A DNA stretch of 64,000 bases, from the NCBI RefSeq assembly GCF_011761945.1, contig NZ_JAASQV010000001.1:1550001-1614000 (forward strand), given 5' to 3'. The position numbers and the translations under genes were made by a program. The DNA is from Sphingomonas leidyi. GTDB taxonomy: Bacteria > Pseudomonadota > Alphaproteobacteria > Sphingomonadales > Sphingomonadaceae. The stretch's first letter is position 1. Each line of letters opens with the position of its first letter. Shown here one piece after another: positions 55,525 through 64,000 of this stretch. A model generated the notes under the pieces. That model worked only from the letters and a program-made list of their open reading frames with translations. It did not search any database and had not been told where the DNA came from.

Positions 55525-56691
55525 ATGACTCCCGGCAACGGCACCTCCGGCACGTTCCGCGCACCCGAGGAGCGGGCCCGGCGCCACGATCTCGATGCCT
55601 TGCGGGCGGTATTCCTGCTGTTCGGCATTCCCTATCACGCCGCGCTCACCGTCCGTCCCGGGCCGTGGATCGCCAATATGCACGAGCGGTCGCGCGACTT
55701 CATCCAGCTCGCCGACTATCTCCACCTGTTCCGCATGCCGGGCTTCTACATGATCGCCGGCTATTTCGCCGCGATGCTGCTCCAGCGCCGACCGGTGGCG
55801 AGCTATCTCCCGTCACGCCTCCACCGGCTCGTCCCGCCCTTCCTCGCGGGGACGCTGCTGCTGGTACCCGCGATGCATTTCCTGCTCCTGCTGGAAACCG
55901 GCCATCCGCAGCCCCTGGTGCGCTGGTGGGAGATCATGACCTGGGCCGAGCGCAATCCGTTCGAACATCTCTGGTTCGTGCAGGTGCTGCTGTACTACAC
56001 CGCCGGGCTTGCCGGCCTGGTCTGGCTGTTCCCCGGGCTCGCCCATGCCGGGATCGAGGGGGAGCGGCCGGGGCTCGTCCGCTGGTTCGTGCCGCTCACG
56101 CTCGCCACCGGCATCGTCCTCGGCCTGTGCGGCCTCGGCGCGCTTCAGCTCGAGCGCTACCGCTATCTGGACAATTTCGCGATCAATTTCCTCTCGGCCC
56201 GCTATGCGCTCGACTATCTGCCCTGGTTCGCCCTTGGCGCGATACTCCAGCGCATCCCGGCGCTCGACCGGCGCTTCGCCCGCTTCTCCTGGATGCTGTT
56301 CCTCGTCGGCCTGGCCGCAAGCATCGCCCTGGTCTTCGCCGCGCGGTCGATCCCGCTGGTCTGGCGTCCCGTGTTCACCGGCGTCGCCGCGATCTGTCTT
56401 ACCCAGGCCTCGCTCGGCGCGCTCGCCTATTTCATCGATGGCGAGCGCCGCTGGGTGAAGGCGCTCGTCTCGGCTTCCTTCGTCATCTATCTGTTCCACG
56501 AGCCGCTGATCGTGCTGGCAACGCCCTGGATCGACCTGGCCCCGCTTCCGATCTGGCCCAAATTCATCCTGCTCTGCCTGACGGCCTTTCTCGGCTCCTA
56601 CGGGATCTGGAAGCTGATCAGGCTGAGCCCGGCACTGCGCTACCTGTTCAATGGCGAGCGCGTGAAACGCCGCATCGAGTACGGACCCTAG
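55525..56691 (+). CDS. acyltransferase 3 family membrane protein
   Basis: 388 residues with about 10 hydrophobic segments; the family start RARRHDLDALRAVFLLFGIPYHA and the motif FRMPGFYMIAGYFAAMLLQRR match acyltransferase-3/OpgC-type proteins, as does FLFHEPLIVLA-like ending VIYLFHEPLIVLATPW. It likely O-acylates an envelope glycan or lipid. Proximity to the CFA-synthase gene (41 bp) might suggest envelope lipid modification, but no specific substrate is seen. Confidence 0.85.
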   Translation: MTPGNGTSGTFRAPEERARRHDLDALRAVFLLFGIPYHAALTVRPGPWIANMHERSRDFIQLADYLHLFRMPGFYMIAGYFAAMLLQRRPVASYLPSRLHRLVPPFLAGTLLLVPAMHFLLLLETGHPQPLVRWWEIMTWAERNPFEHLWFVQVLLYYTAGLAGLVWLFPGLAHAGIEGERPGLVRWFVPLTLATGIVLGLCGLGALQLERYRYLDNFAINFLSARYALDYLPWFALGAILQRIPALDRRFARFSWMLFLVGLAASIALVFAARSIPLVWRPVFTGVAAICLTQASLGALAYFIDGERRWVKALVSASFVIYLFHEPLIVLATPWIDLAPLPIWPKFILLCLTAFLGSYGIWKLIRLSPALRYLFNGERVKRRIEYGP

Positions 56692-56722
56692 CGCCGAGCT
56701 TGGGCTTGCCCGACTCAGTGAC

Positions 56723-56751
56723 GCGTGCATTGTGCACTCTGCAATGCACGC
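56723..56751. promoter_or_regulatory. dyad overlapping the CFA-synthase start
   Basis: 10-bp perfect arms GCGTGCATTG (56723-56732) and CAATGCACGC (56742-56751) with a 9-nt centre, spanning the GTG (56732) and ATG (56744) start codons. The inner TTGTGCACTCTGCAA (56730-56744) matches the pdhA-upstream elements in 12 of 15 bases. May act as an operator or as an RNA hairpin masking the start. Confidence 0.5.
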
Positions 56752-57985
56752 GCCGCTGAGCCAGTCCACATCGAACGCCCCCGCGCCGCAAGGGGGAGGC
56801 TGGCTCTCGCGGGCACTCGCTCCCTTCTTCCGCCGCCAACTCGACAGGATCGATGCCGGCATCGCCCGGGGCAGCCTGTCGCTCAGCCTGCCCGGCGGAG
56901 CCGCGCGACTGCTCGGTGGCCGGGAGGAAGGGCCCGCCGCAACCGTGGACCTGCGCAGCTGGCGTGCGTTGCTCCGGCTCGCGATGGGCGGCTCGATCGG
57001 CTGGTACCGGGCCTGGACCCTTGGCGAATGGGCGAGCCCGGATCCGGTGGCGCTCTTTGCGCTGTTCGGTTGCAATCGCGCCGAACTCGCCCGCCAGGCC
57101 CGGGCCACCGGCCCATCGCTCCGCATCAAGCGCCTGATCCATGCGATGCGGCGCAACGATCGTCACGGCTCGCGGCGGAACATCCATTTCCATTACGATC
57201 TGGGCAACGACTTCTATCGGCTCTGGCTCGATCCCGGCATGACCTATTCGAGCGCGCTGTTCACCGCGCCTGGCCAATCGCTCGGGGAAGCCCAGCAAGC
57301 GAAGCTTGCCGCGATCCTCGCCCGGACGGCCACGCGGCCGGGCGAGGAGATTCTCGAGATCGGTTGCGGCTGGGGCAGCTTCGCCGAACTGGCGGTGCGG
57401 GAGGGGCGCAGGGTCCACGGCATCACCCTCTCGACCGAGCAGAAGGCCTGGGCGGAAGCCCGTGTCCCGCATGGCGCGCGCTTCACCCTCACCGACTATC
57501 GCGACGTCGGCGGAAGCTATGACGCGGTCGCCAGCATCGAGATGGCCGAAGCGGTGGGGCGGGAATATTGGCCGGCCTATCTGGACGCGATCGCCGGGGC
57601 GCTGAAGCCGGGCGGCCGCGCGGCGCTGCAGATCATCACGTTCGACGACGCCTTCTTCGAAGACTATGCCGCGAACGTCGATTTCATCCAGGCCTATGTC
57701 TTCCCCGGCGGGATGCTGCTCTCGGAAGCCCGCCTGCGTGCGCTTGCCGAGGCGCGGAGCCTGTCCTGGCGCGATCGCACCAGCTTCGGCGCCGACTATG
57801 CCGAGACGCTGCGGCGCTGGCGCGAAACGTTCGACGCGGTGGTGGAGGCGGGTGAGCTGCCGAAGAAATTCGACAACAGGTTCATCGACTTGTGGCGCTA
57901 TTATCTCATGTATTGCGAAGGCGGGTTCAGAGGCGGCGGGATCGACGTCGTCCAGCTCACCTTGGTGAAGGAGGAGAGGATATGA
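56744..57985 (+). CDS. cyclopropane-fatty-acyl-phospholipid synthase family methyltransferase
   Basis: A 413-residue SAM-dependent methyltransferase of the CFA synthase type: HYDLGNDFYRLWLDPGMTYSSALF, SAM motif EILEIGCGWGSFAELAVREGRRV, DYRDVGGSYDAVASIEMAEAVGREYWP and YVFPGGMLLSEARL. It probably methylenates or methylates unsaturated phospholipid acyl chains at the inner membrane. ATG 56744 is given; GTG 56732 adds four residues and is possible. Its stop overlaps the serine-hydrolase start (ATGA). Confidence 0.88.
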   Translation: MHAPLSQSTSNAPAPQGGGWLSRALAPFFRRQLDRIDAGIARGSLSLSLPGGAARLLGGREEGPAATVDLRSWRALLRLAMGGSIGWYRAWTLGEWASPDPVALFALFGCNRAELARQARATGPSLRIKRLIHAMRRNDRHGSRRNIHFHYDLGNDFYRLWLDPGMTYSSALFTAPGQSLGEAQQAKLAAILARTATRPGEEILEIGCGWGSFAELAVREGRRVHGITLSTEQKAWAEARVPHGARFTLTDYRDVGGSYDAVASIEMAEAVGREYWPAYLDAIAGALKPGGRAALQIITFDDAFFEDYAANVDFIQAYVFPGGMLLSEARLRALAEARSLSWRDRTSFGADYAETLRRWRETFDAVVEAGELPKKFDNRFIDLWRYYLMYCEGGFRGGGIDVVQLTLVKEERI

Positions 57986-59163
57986 GGAACTGGCTTCTGG
58001 CGGGCGCGCTGGCGCTTGGAACATTCGCGGGGCAGGGAGCGATGGCCCAGGCAATCGCGTCGCCCGGCGTGCAGATGCAGCCCGGTGACAATTCGGGCCT
58101 CCGCAAGGTGGGTGCCGAAGTGCTGTTCTGGAGCCAGGCCCAGCGCGACCAGAATTTTCCGCACATGGAGAAGCTCTTCCCCGGCCATGTCGTCCAGGCG
58201 GGCGGCAAGGTCCATCCGCTGCCCGCCGGCAAGCCGCTGGCCTTTCCCGATGCCGATCTCGACGCCTTCATCGCCCAGCAGAACATCGCCGGGCTGATCG
58301 TGCTCAAGGACGGCAAGATCGTGCTCGAACGCTATGCCCGCGGCTATTCGCAACAGGGGCGCTGGACCAGCTTCTCGGTCGCCAAATCCTTCACTTCGTC
58401 GCTCGTCGGCGCCGCGATCGGGGACGGCTTCATAAAGTCGGTCGACGAGCCGGTGACCCGATATATCCCCGAGCTGGCCGGCAGCGGCTATGACGGCGTG
58501 ACGATCGCCCAGCTCCTCACCATGACCTCGGGGGTCAAGTGGAACGAGGACTACACGGATCCCAAGTCCGATGTCGCGCGCATGTTCCTAGAGCCGGTGC
58601 CGGCGGGGGAGGACCCCACTGTCTTCTACATGAAGAAACTCCCGCGCGAATTCGCGCCCGGGACAAAGTGGGTCTACAAGACCGGCGAGACCAATCTGAT
58701 CGGCGTGCTGGTGATGCGCGCCACCGGGAAGCCGCTCGCCACCTATCTCAGCGAGAAGATCTGGAAGCCGTACGGCATGGAGCAGGACGCGTTCTGGATG
58801 GTCGATCCGTCCGGCCACGAAGTCAGCGGCTGCTGCCTTTCGGTGTCGTTGCGCGACTATGCCCGGATGGGCCAGTTCGTGCTCGAAGGCGGGAAGGGCG
58901 CCGTGCCTGCCGACTGGTACCGCCGGTCGACCGCGTCCCATGCCGATATCGGCGTGCCGGGCCGGGGCTATGGCTATCAATGGTGGACCTATCCGGAGGG
59001 CCGCTTCGGCGCCCAGGGGATTTTCGGCCAGACGATCCGCATCGATCCGAAGTCGAAGGTGGTGATCGCGGTCTCGGCCGCCGCACCCAAGGCCAGCGAC
59101 GACGCCTATGGCCAGGCACGCACGGCATTCCTCAACCGGCTGTTCGAGGTGGCGGCGAAGTAG
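57982..59163 (+). CDS. exported serine hydrolase (beta-lactamase / penicillin-binding-protein fold)
   Basis: 393 residues: signal peptide MRNWLLAGALALGTFAGQGAMAQ, then a class C beta-lactamase/esterase domain with the SxxK motif in SFSVAKSFTSSLVGAAI (Ser ~134) and a YxN-type motif in WVYKTGETNLIGVLV. It may be a D-aminopeptidase, esterase or peptidoglycan-related enzyme rather than a beta-lactamase; no way to say which. It is coupled to the CFA-synthase gene (ATGA overlap), suggesting a linked envelope role. Confidence 0.87.
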   Translation: MRNWLLAGALALGTFAGQGAMAQAIASPGVQMQPGDNSGLRKVGAEVLFWSQAQRDQNFPHMEKLFPGHVVQAGGKVHPLPAGKPLAFPDADLDAFIAQQNIAGLIVLKDGKIVLERYARGYSQQGRWTSFSVAKSFTSSLVGAAIGDGFIKSVDEPVTRYIPELAGSGYDGVTIAQLLTMTSGVKWNEDYTDPKSDVARMFLEPVPAGEDPTVFYMKKLPREFAPGTKWVYKTGETNLIGVLVMRATGKPLATYLSEKIWKPYGMEQDAFWMVDPSGHEVSGCCLSVSLRDYARMGQFVLEGGKGAVPADWYRRSTASHADIGVPGRGYGYQWWTYPEGRFGAQGIFGQTIRIDPKSKVVIAVSAAAPKASDDAYGQARTAFLNRLFEVAAK

Positions 59164-59200
59164 GCGTTGCGGGCGACGCCGAACGGAGCCCGTCGAAGTC

Positions 59201-59914
59201 CTAGCCCGCCACCCGCTCGAAATGTCCGGTCTCGAATCCGGAGGCCGCCAGCGCCGCGATCCGCTCCGCCACGACCTCGGGCGCCTTCACCGTCGCCGGG
59301 TCCTCGCCCGGGAAGGCGCGCGCGCGCATCTTGGTGCGGGTGGCGCCCGGGTCGACGATCCCGACGCGCACCTTGCTGATATGCGCGACTTCCTCGCCAT
59401 AGGTGAGCAGCAGGTTCTCGAATGCCGCCTTCGACGCGCCATAGACGCCCCAATAGGCCCGCGCCGTGCGGCCCACGCCGGAGGTCACGCCGATCACCCG
59501 CGCGCCGCGCGATGCCTTCAGCATCGGATCGAACGCGGCAAGCATCGCCGCCTGGGCGGTGACGTTGAGCGTCAGCACCTTGGCGAATTCCTTGAAGTCG
59601 ATCGCCGGCACCGCGCTCAGCGTGCCGAGCGTCGCCGCGTTGAGCACGAGCACGTCCAGGGCCGCCCAGCGCCCGGAGATCGCCTCGGCGAGGCGGGAGA
59701 TCCCGTCATTCTCCGCCAGGTCCAGCGGCGCGATCGTCGCCGATCCGCCCGCCGCGAAGATCGCCTCCTCGACTTCCTCGAGCCCGCCCGCGGTCCGCGC
59801 GGTGAGGACCACATGCGCGCCTTGCCTGGCCAGTTCCAGTGCCGTCGCCGCACCGATGCCGCGGCTTGCGCCGGTGACGAGCGCAATGCGCCCCGAAAGT
59901 GCCCCTTCGCTCAT
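59201..59914 (-). CDS. short-chain dehydrogenase/reductase (SDR)
   Basis: 237 residues, classical SDR: NAD(P) motif TGASRGIGAATALELA (residues ~14-29), NAATLGTL (NNAG-like), the catalytic YGASK at residues ~155-159 with Ser in VTSGVG upstream. The substrate is unknown. It follows purF in the same direction, 7 bp after its stop, so the two are probably co-transcribed. Confidence 0.9.
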   Translation of the reverse strand: MSEGALSGRIALVTGASRGIGAATALELARQGAHVVLTARTAGGLEEVEEAIFAAGGSATIAPLDLAENDGISRLAEAISGRWAALDVLVLNAATLGTLSAVPAIDFKEFAKVLTLNVTAQAAMLAAFDPMLKASRGARVIGVTSGVGRTARAYWGVYGASKAAFENLLLTYGEEVAHISKVRVGIVDPGATRTKMRARAFPGEDPATVKAPEVVAERIAALAASGFETGHFERVAG

Positions 59915-59921
59915 CGCCGGA

Positions 59922-61382
59922 TCAGCCCACCCGCTCGTGGAGCAGCGCGAACTGGTCGTCCGGCGGACCGTTCTCGTCCTGGTCGGTCAGCGTGGTCGGA
60001 TATTCGCCGGTGAAACAGGCGTCGCAATATTTCGGATGGATGTCCGCCCGGTGCGCCTCGCCCAGTGCCTTGTACAGGCCGTCGATCGAGATGAAGGCCA
60101 GGCTGTCGGCATGGATGAAGTCGGTCATCCCGCCCACGTCCAGCTTGGCCGCCAGCAGCTTGGCGCGTTCGGGGGTGTCGACGCCGTAGAAGCACGAGTG
60201 CCGCGTCGGCGGCGAAGCGATGCGCATGTGCACCTCGGCCGCGCCGGCCTCGCGCATCATCTGCACGATCTTCAGCGACGTGGTGCCGCGCACGATCGAA
60301 TCGTCGATCAGCACCACGCGCTTGCCCTTGATCAGCTCGCGATTGGCGTTGTGCTTCAGCTTCACGCCCAGGTGGCGGACCTTGTCGCCCGGCTGGATGA
60401 AGGTGCGGCCCACATAGTGCGAGCGGATGATGCCGAGCTCGAACGAAATGCCGCTCTGCTGGGCATAGCCGATCGCCGCCGGCACGCCCGAATCGGGCAC
60501 CGGCACGACCAGGTCGGCCTCGACCGGCATCTCGATCGCCAGCTGCGCGCCGATCGCCTTGCGCACCGAATAGACCGAGCGATCGTTGCTGATCGAATCC
60601 GGGCGCGAGAAATAGACATATTCGAAGATGCAGGGCCGCGGCCCCACCGGCGCGAACGGCTTGTGCGAGCTGATCTCGCCGCCCTTCACGATCACCAGCT
60701 CGCCAGGCTCGACGTCGCGGACATAGTCGGCGCCGACCACATCGAGCGCCACCGTCTCCGATGCGAACACGATCGTGTCGTCGAGCTTGCCCATCACCAG
60801 CGGGCGGATGCCCAGCGGATCGCGGCAGGCGATCATGCCCTCTGGCGTCATCACGATCAGCGAATAGGCGCCCTCGACCTGCTTCAGCGCATCGATGAAC
60901 CGGTCGATCAGCGTGCGAAACTGCGAAGTGGCGACGAGGTGGATGATCACCTCGGTGTCCGACGTCGACTGGAAGATCGCGCCGCGGCGGATCAGGTCGC
61001 GGCGCAGGCGCATCGCGTTCGAGATATTGCCGTTATGGGCGATCGCAAAGCCGCCGCTCGCCAGCTCGGCATAGAGCGGCTGCACGTTGCGCAGCGCCGT
61101 CTCGCCCGTGGTCGAGTAGCGCACATGGCCGCAGGCGACATTGCCATGCAGCGCGCGGATCACTTCGTCGCGATCGAAATTGCCCGCCACATGCCCCATC
61201 GCGCGATGCGTGTGGAACTGGTGGCCGTCGAAGCTGGTGATGCCCGCCGCCTCCTGGCCGCGGTGCTGCAGCGCGTGCAGGCCGAGCGCAACCGCGGCGG
61301 CGGCGCCGTCCATGCCGGATACGCCGAAAATGCCGCACTCTTCGCGCAGCTTGTCGTCATCGAACGGGTTCGTGGTAAGCAT
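59922..61382 (-). CDS. purF: amidophosphoribosyltransferase
   Basis: First committed step of purine synthesis: PRPP plus glutamine to phosphoribosylamine. The 486-residue protein begins with MLTTNPFDDDKLREECGIFGVSG; the catalytic Cys that becomes N-terminal after removal of a short propeptide is in EECGIFG. The glutaminase segments LQHRGQEAAGITSFDG and RYSTTGETALRNVQP, and the PRPP-binding VVLIDDSIVRGTTS are present. It heads the minus-strand purF-SDR pair and is divergent from the Rho-N-like gene. Confidence 0.97.
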   Translation of the reverse strand: MLTTNPFDDDKLREECGIFGVSGMDGAAAAVALGLHALQHRGQEAAGITSFDGHQFHTHRAMGHVAGNFDRDEVIRALHGNVACGHVRYSTTGETALRNVQPLYAELASGGFAIAHNGNISNAMRLRRDLIRRGAIFQSTSDTEVIIHLVATSQFRTLIDRFIDALKQVEGAYSLIVMTPEGMIACRDPLGIRPLVMGKLDDTIVFASETVALDVVGADYVRDVEPGELVIVKGGEISSHKPFAPVGPRPCIFEYVYFSRPDSISNDRSVYSVRKAIGAQLAIEMPVEADLVVPVPDSGVPAAIGYAQQSGISFELGIIRSHYVGRTFIQPGDKVRHLGVKLKHNANRELIKGKRVVLIDDSIVRGTTSLKIVQMMREAGAAEVHMRIASPPTRHSCFYGVDTPERAKLLAAKLDVGGMTDFIHADSLAFISIDGLYKALGEAHRADIHPKYCDACFTGEYPTTLTDQDENGPPDDQFALLHERVG

Positions 61383-61513
61383 CAGCCCTCGAGGGGGTTG
61401 GGAACTGTCGAGCGGGCATATAGGCGCTTCGGCGCGGTTTGTCGCCGGTCTGTCACAAAGAAATGAACTTGCTGGGTTTTTCGTTGGTTTTTCAGGGCAG
61501 AAGGAGACGATCC

Positions 61514-61768
61514 ATGCCTGGGCACGACCACGGACCGCAGATCAGGAACGGCGAACTCTACGAGAAACTCCGCGACGAAGGCGCCTCGAAGGAAAAGGCG
61601 GCGCGAATCGCCAACGCCCAGGCGGCGGGCACGCTCCACCATCCCGGTGGCACGCTGGAGAGCCGCTCGAAGAAGCAACTCTACGACGAGGCGAAGGAGA
61701 TCGGCATCGAAGGCCGCTCGGGGATGGACAAGGGCGCGCTGGCGAAGGCGATCCGGGAGCATGGATGA
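61514..61768 (+). CDS. small Rho-N-like / stress-type protein
   Basis: 84 residues: an N-terminal region MPGHDHGPQIRNGELYEKLRDEGASKEKAARIANAQA and a C-terminal Rho N-terminal-like helical motif (SKKQLYDEAKEIGIEGRSGMDKGALAKAIREHG). This is a sphingomonad-type conserved small protein; function unknown. ATG 61514 has AAGGAGA 8 bp upstream. A weak TGAAC-N17-GGTT (61464-61489) might be an EcfG-like promoter. Confidence 0.8.
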   Translation: MPGHDHGPQIRNGELYEKLRDEGASKEKAARIANAQAAGTLHHPGGTLESRSKKQLYDEAKEIGIEGRSGMDKGALAKAIREHG

Positions 61769-61850
61769 CCGCCATCCACCCCTTGAACGCCATCCTCGCG
61801 AAGACGGGGAGCCGGAGCCACGCGCGACGTCGCGTCGCTACCCCGGATCG

Positions 61851-61870
61851 CCGCCTTGGCGGGGATGACG
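61851..61870 (+). repeat. half of a REP-like palindrome
   Basis: CCGCCTTGGCGGGGATGACG matches the right half of the dispersed palindromes (GGGGATGACG), preceded by a degenerate left half (CGCTACCCCGG). It lies in the gap before hisI. Confidence 0.45.
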
Positions 61871-61899
61871 ATGGGGGCCTGGCACGCTAGATATCTGGC

Positions 61900-62256
61900 G
61901 TGGACACCAATCGCGAAACGGGCACCTTGCTCGACCCGAAATATGACGCGGCCGGCCTGATCACCGCCGTCTGCACCGCGCCCGACGGCACGGTGCTCAT
62001 GGTCGCGCACATGAATGCCGAGGCGCTCCAGGCGACGCTCGACAGCGGCGAGGCGACCTTCTGGTCGCGCAGCCGGGGCAGGCTCTGGAAGAAGGGCGAG
62101 ACCTCGGGCCATGTCCTCAAGGTGGTCGAGGCCCGCATCGATTGCGATCAGGATTGCGTCTGGCTCAAGGTCGAACCGCGCGGCCCCGCCTGCCATACCG
62201 GCGCGCCCAGCTGCTTCTACCGCGCAATCGAGGGCGGAAAGCTCGTCCGCAAATGA
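61900..62256 (+). CDS. hisI: phosphoribosyl-AMP cyclohydrolase
   Basis: Third step of histidine synthesis. 118 residues: [44 protein letters not shown] and the metal-binding [28 protein letters not shown] (Cys/Asp ligands). The start is GTG at 61900. No other his gene is nearby. The stop overlaps the lipoprotein start (ATGA). Confidence 0.96.
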   Translation: MDTNRETGTLLDPKYDAAGLITAVCTAPDGTVLMVAHMNAEALQATLDSGEATFWSRSRGRLWKKGETSGHVLKVVEARIDCDQDCVWLKVEPRGPACHTGAPSCFYRAIEGGKLVRK

Positions 62257-62759
62257 AGCGCGCCGGGCTGTTCCTCGCGCTGCTCGTGGCGGCCTGCTCC
62301 GGCGGCGCCAAGCAGGCCGACAAGCCCCAGCCTCCCCAGGACCTGGAGAAGGCCGCTATCGAGCGCGGCCTGATCCGCAACCCCGCCGATACCGATATCG
62401 CCGGCCTCTATGCCCGCGACACCGATCGCATCTGCATCGTCCCCGACGAGCAGCTCGGCTACCGGATCGGCGCCTTCGTCGACTATGGCGACCGGATCAC
62501 CTGCAGCGGCTCCGGCCGGGCGAGCCGGGTAGGGGAGTCGCTCCATATCGAGCTGGGCGAGGACGGCAGCTGCTCGTTCGACGCGAAATATGATGGCGAC
62601 AAGATCGCCTTTCCGGGCGCGCTGCCTGACGGCTGCAACCGCTATTGCGCCAGGCGCGCCTCCTATGCCGGCCTCGAAGTCGTCCGGCTGAGCGAATCGG
62701 CCGCCGAGGCATCGGCGATGCGCGACGCCAATGGGCGCAGGCTCTGCGGGGGCGGCTAG
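62253..62759 (+). CDS. hypothetical lipoprotein
   Basis: 168 residues with a lipobox LVAAC (Cys15) after [15 protein letters not shown], a Pro/Gln linker and a soluble domain with several cysteines ([38 protein letters not shown]) that could form disulfides. Not recognised. Coupled to hisI by an ATGA overlap. Confidence 0.75.
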   Translation: MKRAGLFLALLVAACSGGAKQADKPQPPQDLEKAAIERGLIRNPADTDIAGLYARDTDRICIVPDEQLGYRIGAFVDYGDRITCSGSGRASRVGESLHIELGEDGSCSFDAKYDGDKIAFPGALPDGCNRYCARRASYAGLEVVRLSESAAEASAMRDANGRRLCGGG

Positions 62760-62926
62760 AGGGAGACGCATATTCCCCACCGCGATTTCCCCTGAAACAC
62801 GCGCGTCATGTCGATGCGCGAACATGGATCCTGCCGCGCCCCTTGTGGGCGGCGCATCCGCGCATGCCGAACGGCGAGGCGAGAGGATGGGGTCGCGACC
62901 TCCGCGGCCTTTCGGCGCCCAAAGAG

Positions 62927-62942
62927 TTGACGTTCACGTAAA
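62927..62942 (+). promoter_or_regulatory. MerR-type operator-like near-palindrome
   Basis: TTGACGTTCACGTAAA, near-palindromic (arms TTGACGT / ACGTAAA), 15 bp upstream of the MerR-family ATG. It resembles the operators described for LiuR-type MerR regulators of acyl-CoA catabolism. The TTGACG can also serve as a -35 element. Confidence 0.45.
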
Positions 62943-62957
62943 GGGAAGGTAGTTTCC

Positions 62958-63383
62958 ATGCCCATGAACGCACCAGCCTTTCCGCTCGAGGCCCTGGCGC
63001 CGATCGAATCGCGTCCGGATCGCGACGCCTTCACCATTTCGGACCTGTGCGCCGAATTCTCGGTCACGCCGCGGGCGCTGCGTTTCTATGAGGATGAGGG
63101 CCTGATCGCGCCCGAGCGCCGCGGCACCGCCCGGATCTATTCGCACCGCGATCGCGCGCGGCTCGCCTGGATCCTGCGCGGCAAGCGCGTCGGCTTCAGC
63201 CTGGCCGAGATCCGCGAGATGATCGATCTCTACGATGTCGGCGACGGCCGCCGTACCCAGGTGCAGGTCACGCTCGAACGCTGCCTCGAGCGGATCGGCC
63301 TGCTCGAGAACCAGAAGCGCGACATCGACGCGCACATCGCCGAGCTCCAGCAATTCGTCGAGCTGCTCAAAAGCAGCGACTAG
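62958..63383 (+). CDS. MerR family regulator, LiuR-like
   Basis: 141 residues: winged [51 protein letters not shown], then a coiled-coil dimerisation helix ([51 protein letters not shown]) and no metal-binding C-terminal domain. MerR regulators of this length that sit before acyl-CoA dehydrogenase genes control fatty-acid or branched-chain catabolism in proteobacteria. It lies 17 bp before the acyl-CoA dehydrogenase start. Confidence 0.85.
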   Translation: MPMNAPAFPLEALAPIESRPDRDAFTISDLCAEFSVTPRALRFYEDEGLIAPERRGTARIYSHRDRARLAWILRGKRVGFSLAEIREMIDLYDVGDGRRTQVQVTLERCLERIGLLENQKRDIDAHIAELQQFVELLKSSD

Positions 63384-63400
63384 CCCCCGAGGAACCTGAA

Positions 63401-64000
63401 ATGCCCCAATATACTCCGCCGGTGCGCGACACGCGCTTCATTCTCGAGCAGGTGATCGGCCTCGATCGCTACGCCAATCTTCCGGGCTTCGAGAATGCGA
63501 CGCCGGACACGGTCGACGCGGTGCTCGAGCAGGGCGGCCAGTTCGTCGCCGAAGTGCTGTTCCCGCTCAACCATTCGGGCGACCAGCAGGGCTGCACCCG
63601 CCATGACGACGGCAGCGTCACCACGCCGGACGGCTATAAGCAGGCCTATGCCCAGTTCGTCGAGAGCGGCTGGGGCACGCTCAGCTTTCCCGAGGCGGTC
63701 GGCGGGCAGGGGATGCCGCACGTCATCTCCACGGCCTTTCAGGAGTTCATGATCTCCTCGAACATGGCGTTCGCCATGTATCCGGGCCTCACCCATGGCG
63801 CCGTCGCGGCGCTGCTGGTCAAGGGTTCGCCCGAGCAGCAGGAGAAATACGTCCCCAAGATGGTCGCGGGCGAGTGGGGCGGCACGATGAACCTCACCGA
63901 GCCGCAGTGCGGCACCGATCTCGGCCTGATCAAGACCAAGGCCGAGCCCCAGGCGGACGGCTCGTTCAGCATCACCGGCACCAAGATCTTCATCTCCTCG
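63401..64000 (+). CDS. acyl-CoA dehydrogenase, N-terminal part (runs off window)
   Basis: 200 residues are visible, open to the end of the window. The sequence [25 protein letters not shown] and [62 protein letters not shown] is that of long (~600-residue) acyl-CoA dehydrogenases of the DmdC/FadE-like group, which oxidise acyl-CoAs using FAD and electron-transfer flavoprotein. Co-transcribed with the MerR gene. The C-terminal part, including the catalytic base region, lies outside the window. Confidence 0.9.
   Translation, partial: MPQYTPPVRDTRFILEQVIGLDRYANLPGFENATPDTVDAVLEQGGQFVAEVLFPLNHSGDQQGCTRHDDGSVTTPDGYKQAYAQFVESGWGTLSFPEAVGGQGMPHVISTAFQEFMISSNMAFAMYPGLTHGAVAALLVKGSPEQQEKYVPKMVAGEWGGTMNLTEPQCGTDLGLIKTKAEPQADGSFSITGTKIFISS

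Noticed and set aside
61383..61430. GGAAC at ~61401 as an EcfG -35 element
   Set aside because: No GTT at 16-18 bp downstream; the nearby TGAAC-N17-GGTT (61464-61489) is only a weak alternative.

Overview
The window is a continuous stretch of a high-GC alphaproteobacterial chromosome, most likely from a sphingomonad (Sphingomonadales). The grounds are the gene pairs carB-greA and ftsB-pdhA-pdhB with a lipoyl-fused E1 beta, PopZ and TolC-type genes, general-stress (EcfG-like) and CtrA-like promoter elements, and many proteins that resemble sphingomonad conserved hypotheticals. Coding density is very high, genes often join by 1-4 bp overlaps (ATGA, TGATG), and no insertion sequence, prophage, CRISPR array or rRNA operon is visible. 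Two tRNA genes (Cys-GCA, Arg-ACG) are present.

Layout. 1-3.0 kb: 3' end of carB, greA, a rhomboid protease. 3.0-4.8 kb: a minus-strand cluster of small membrane-anchored stress-type proteins behind a GGAAC-N17-GTT promoter. 4.9-10.8 kb: eno, a two-gene secreted/porin insert, an FtsB-like protein, pdhA, pdhB. 10.8-13.9 kb: three Tad-type pseudopilin/TadG genes behind a CtrA-like half-site. 14-18 kb: squalene-synthase-like protein, EF-hand protein, trmFO, YhhN, DUF488, a shortened VOC protein. 18-27 kb (minus strand): a MASE1-PAS histidine kinase, an HTH-fused class II DAHP synthase with two upstream palindromes, a lipoprotein, an AHSA1/ArsR pair, a 2-hydroxyacid dehydrogenase, cysS. 27-30.7 kb: a small zinc-ribbon gene, tRNA-Cys, a PIMT-like gene, tolC-type gene, popZ. 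30.7-41 kb: S9 peptidase, valS, a choice-of-anchor A protein, MATE transporter, hemB and three tandem GNAT acetyltransferases. 41-46 kb: fused MFS/spermidine-synthase protein, lipoprotein, tRNA-Arg, barstar-like protein, a histidine kinase lacking its phospho-accepting histidine, a small membrane protein. 46-50 kb: arginine succinyltransferase pathway genes astB, astA and an M20 hydrolase. 50-64 kb: DUF481 protein, rppH, HDAC-like protein, korA/korB, acyltransferase, CFA-synthase family, serine hydrolase, SDR, purF, a Rho-N-like protein, hisI, a lipoprotein, a MerR regulator and the start of an acyl-CoA dehydrogenase.

Most of this is core metabolism (arginine/pyrimidine, glycolysis to acetyl-CoA, aromatic, purine, histidine and heme biosynthesis, aminoacyl-tRNA synthetases) with envelope and stress functions interleaved. 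The items most worth a second look are the N-terminal XRE-type HTH on the DAHP synthase with a matching pair of operators, the Gly-for-His histidine kinase beside an orphan barstar, the two EcfG-like promoters, the Tad cluster with a calcium-binding-like insert and a CtrA half-site, the M20 hydrolase placed where AstE would be expected, and a dispersed intergenic palindrome family. All functional calls are by eye from protein motifs; no database search was run.
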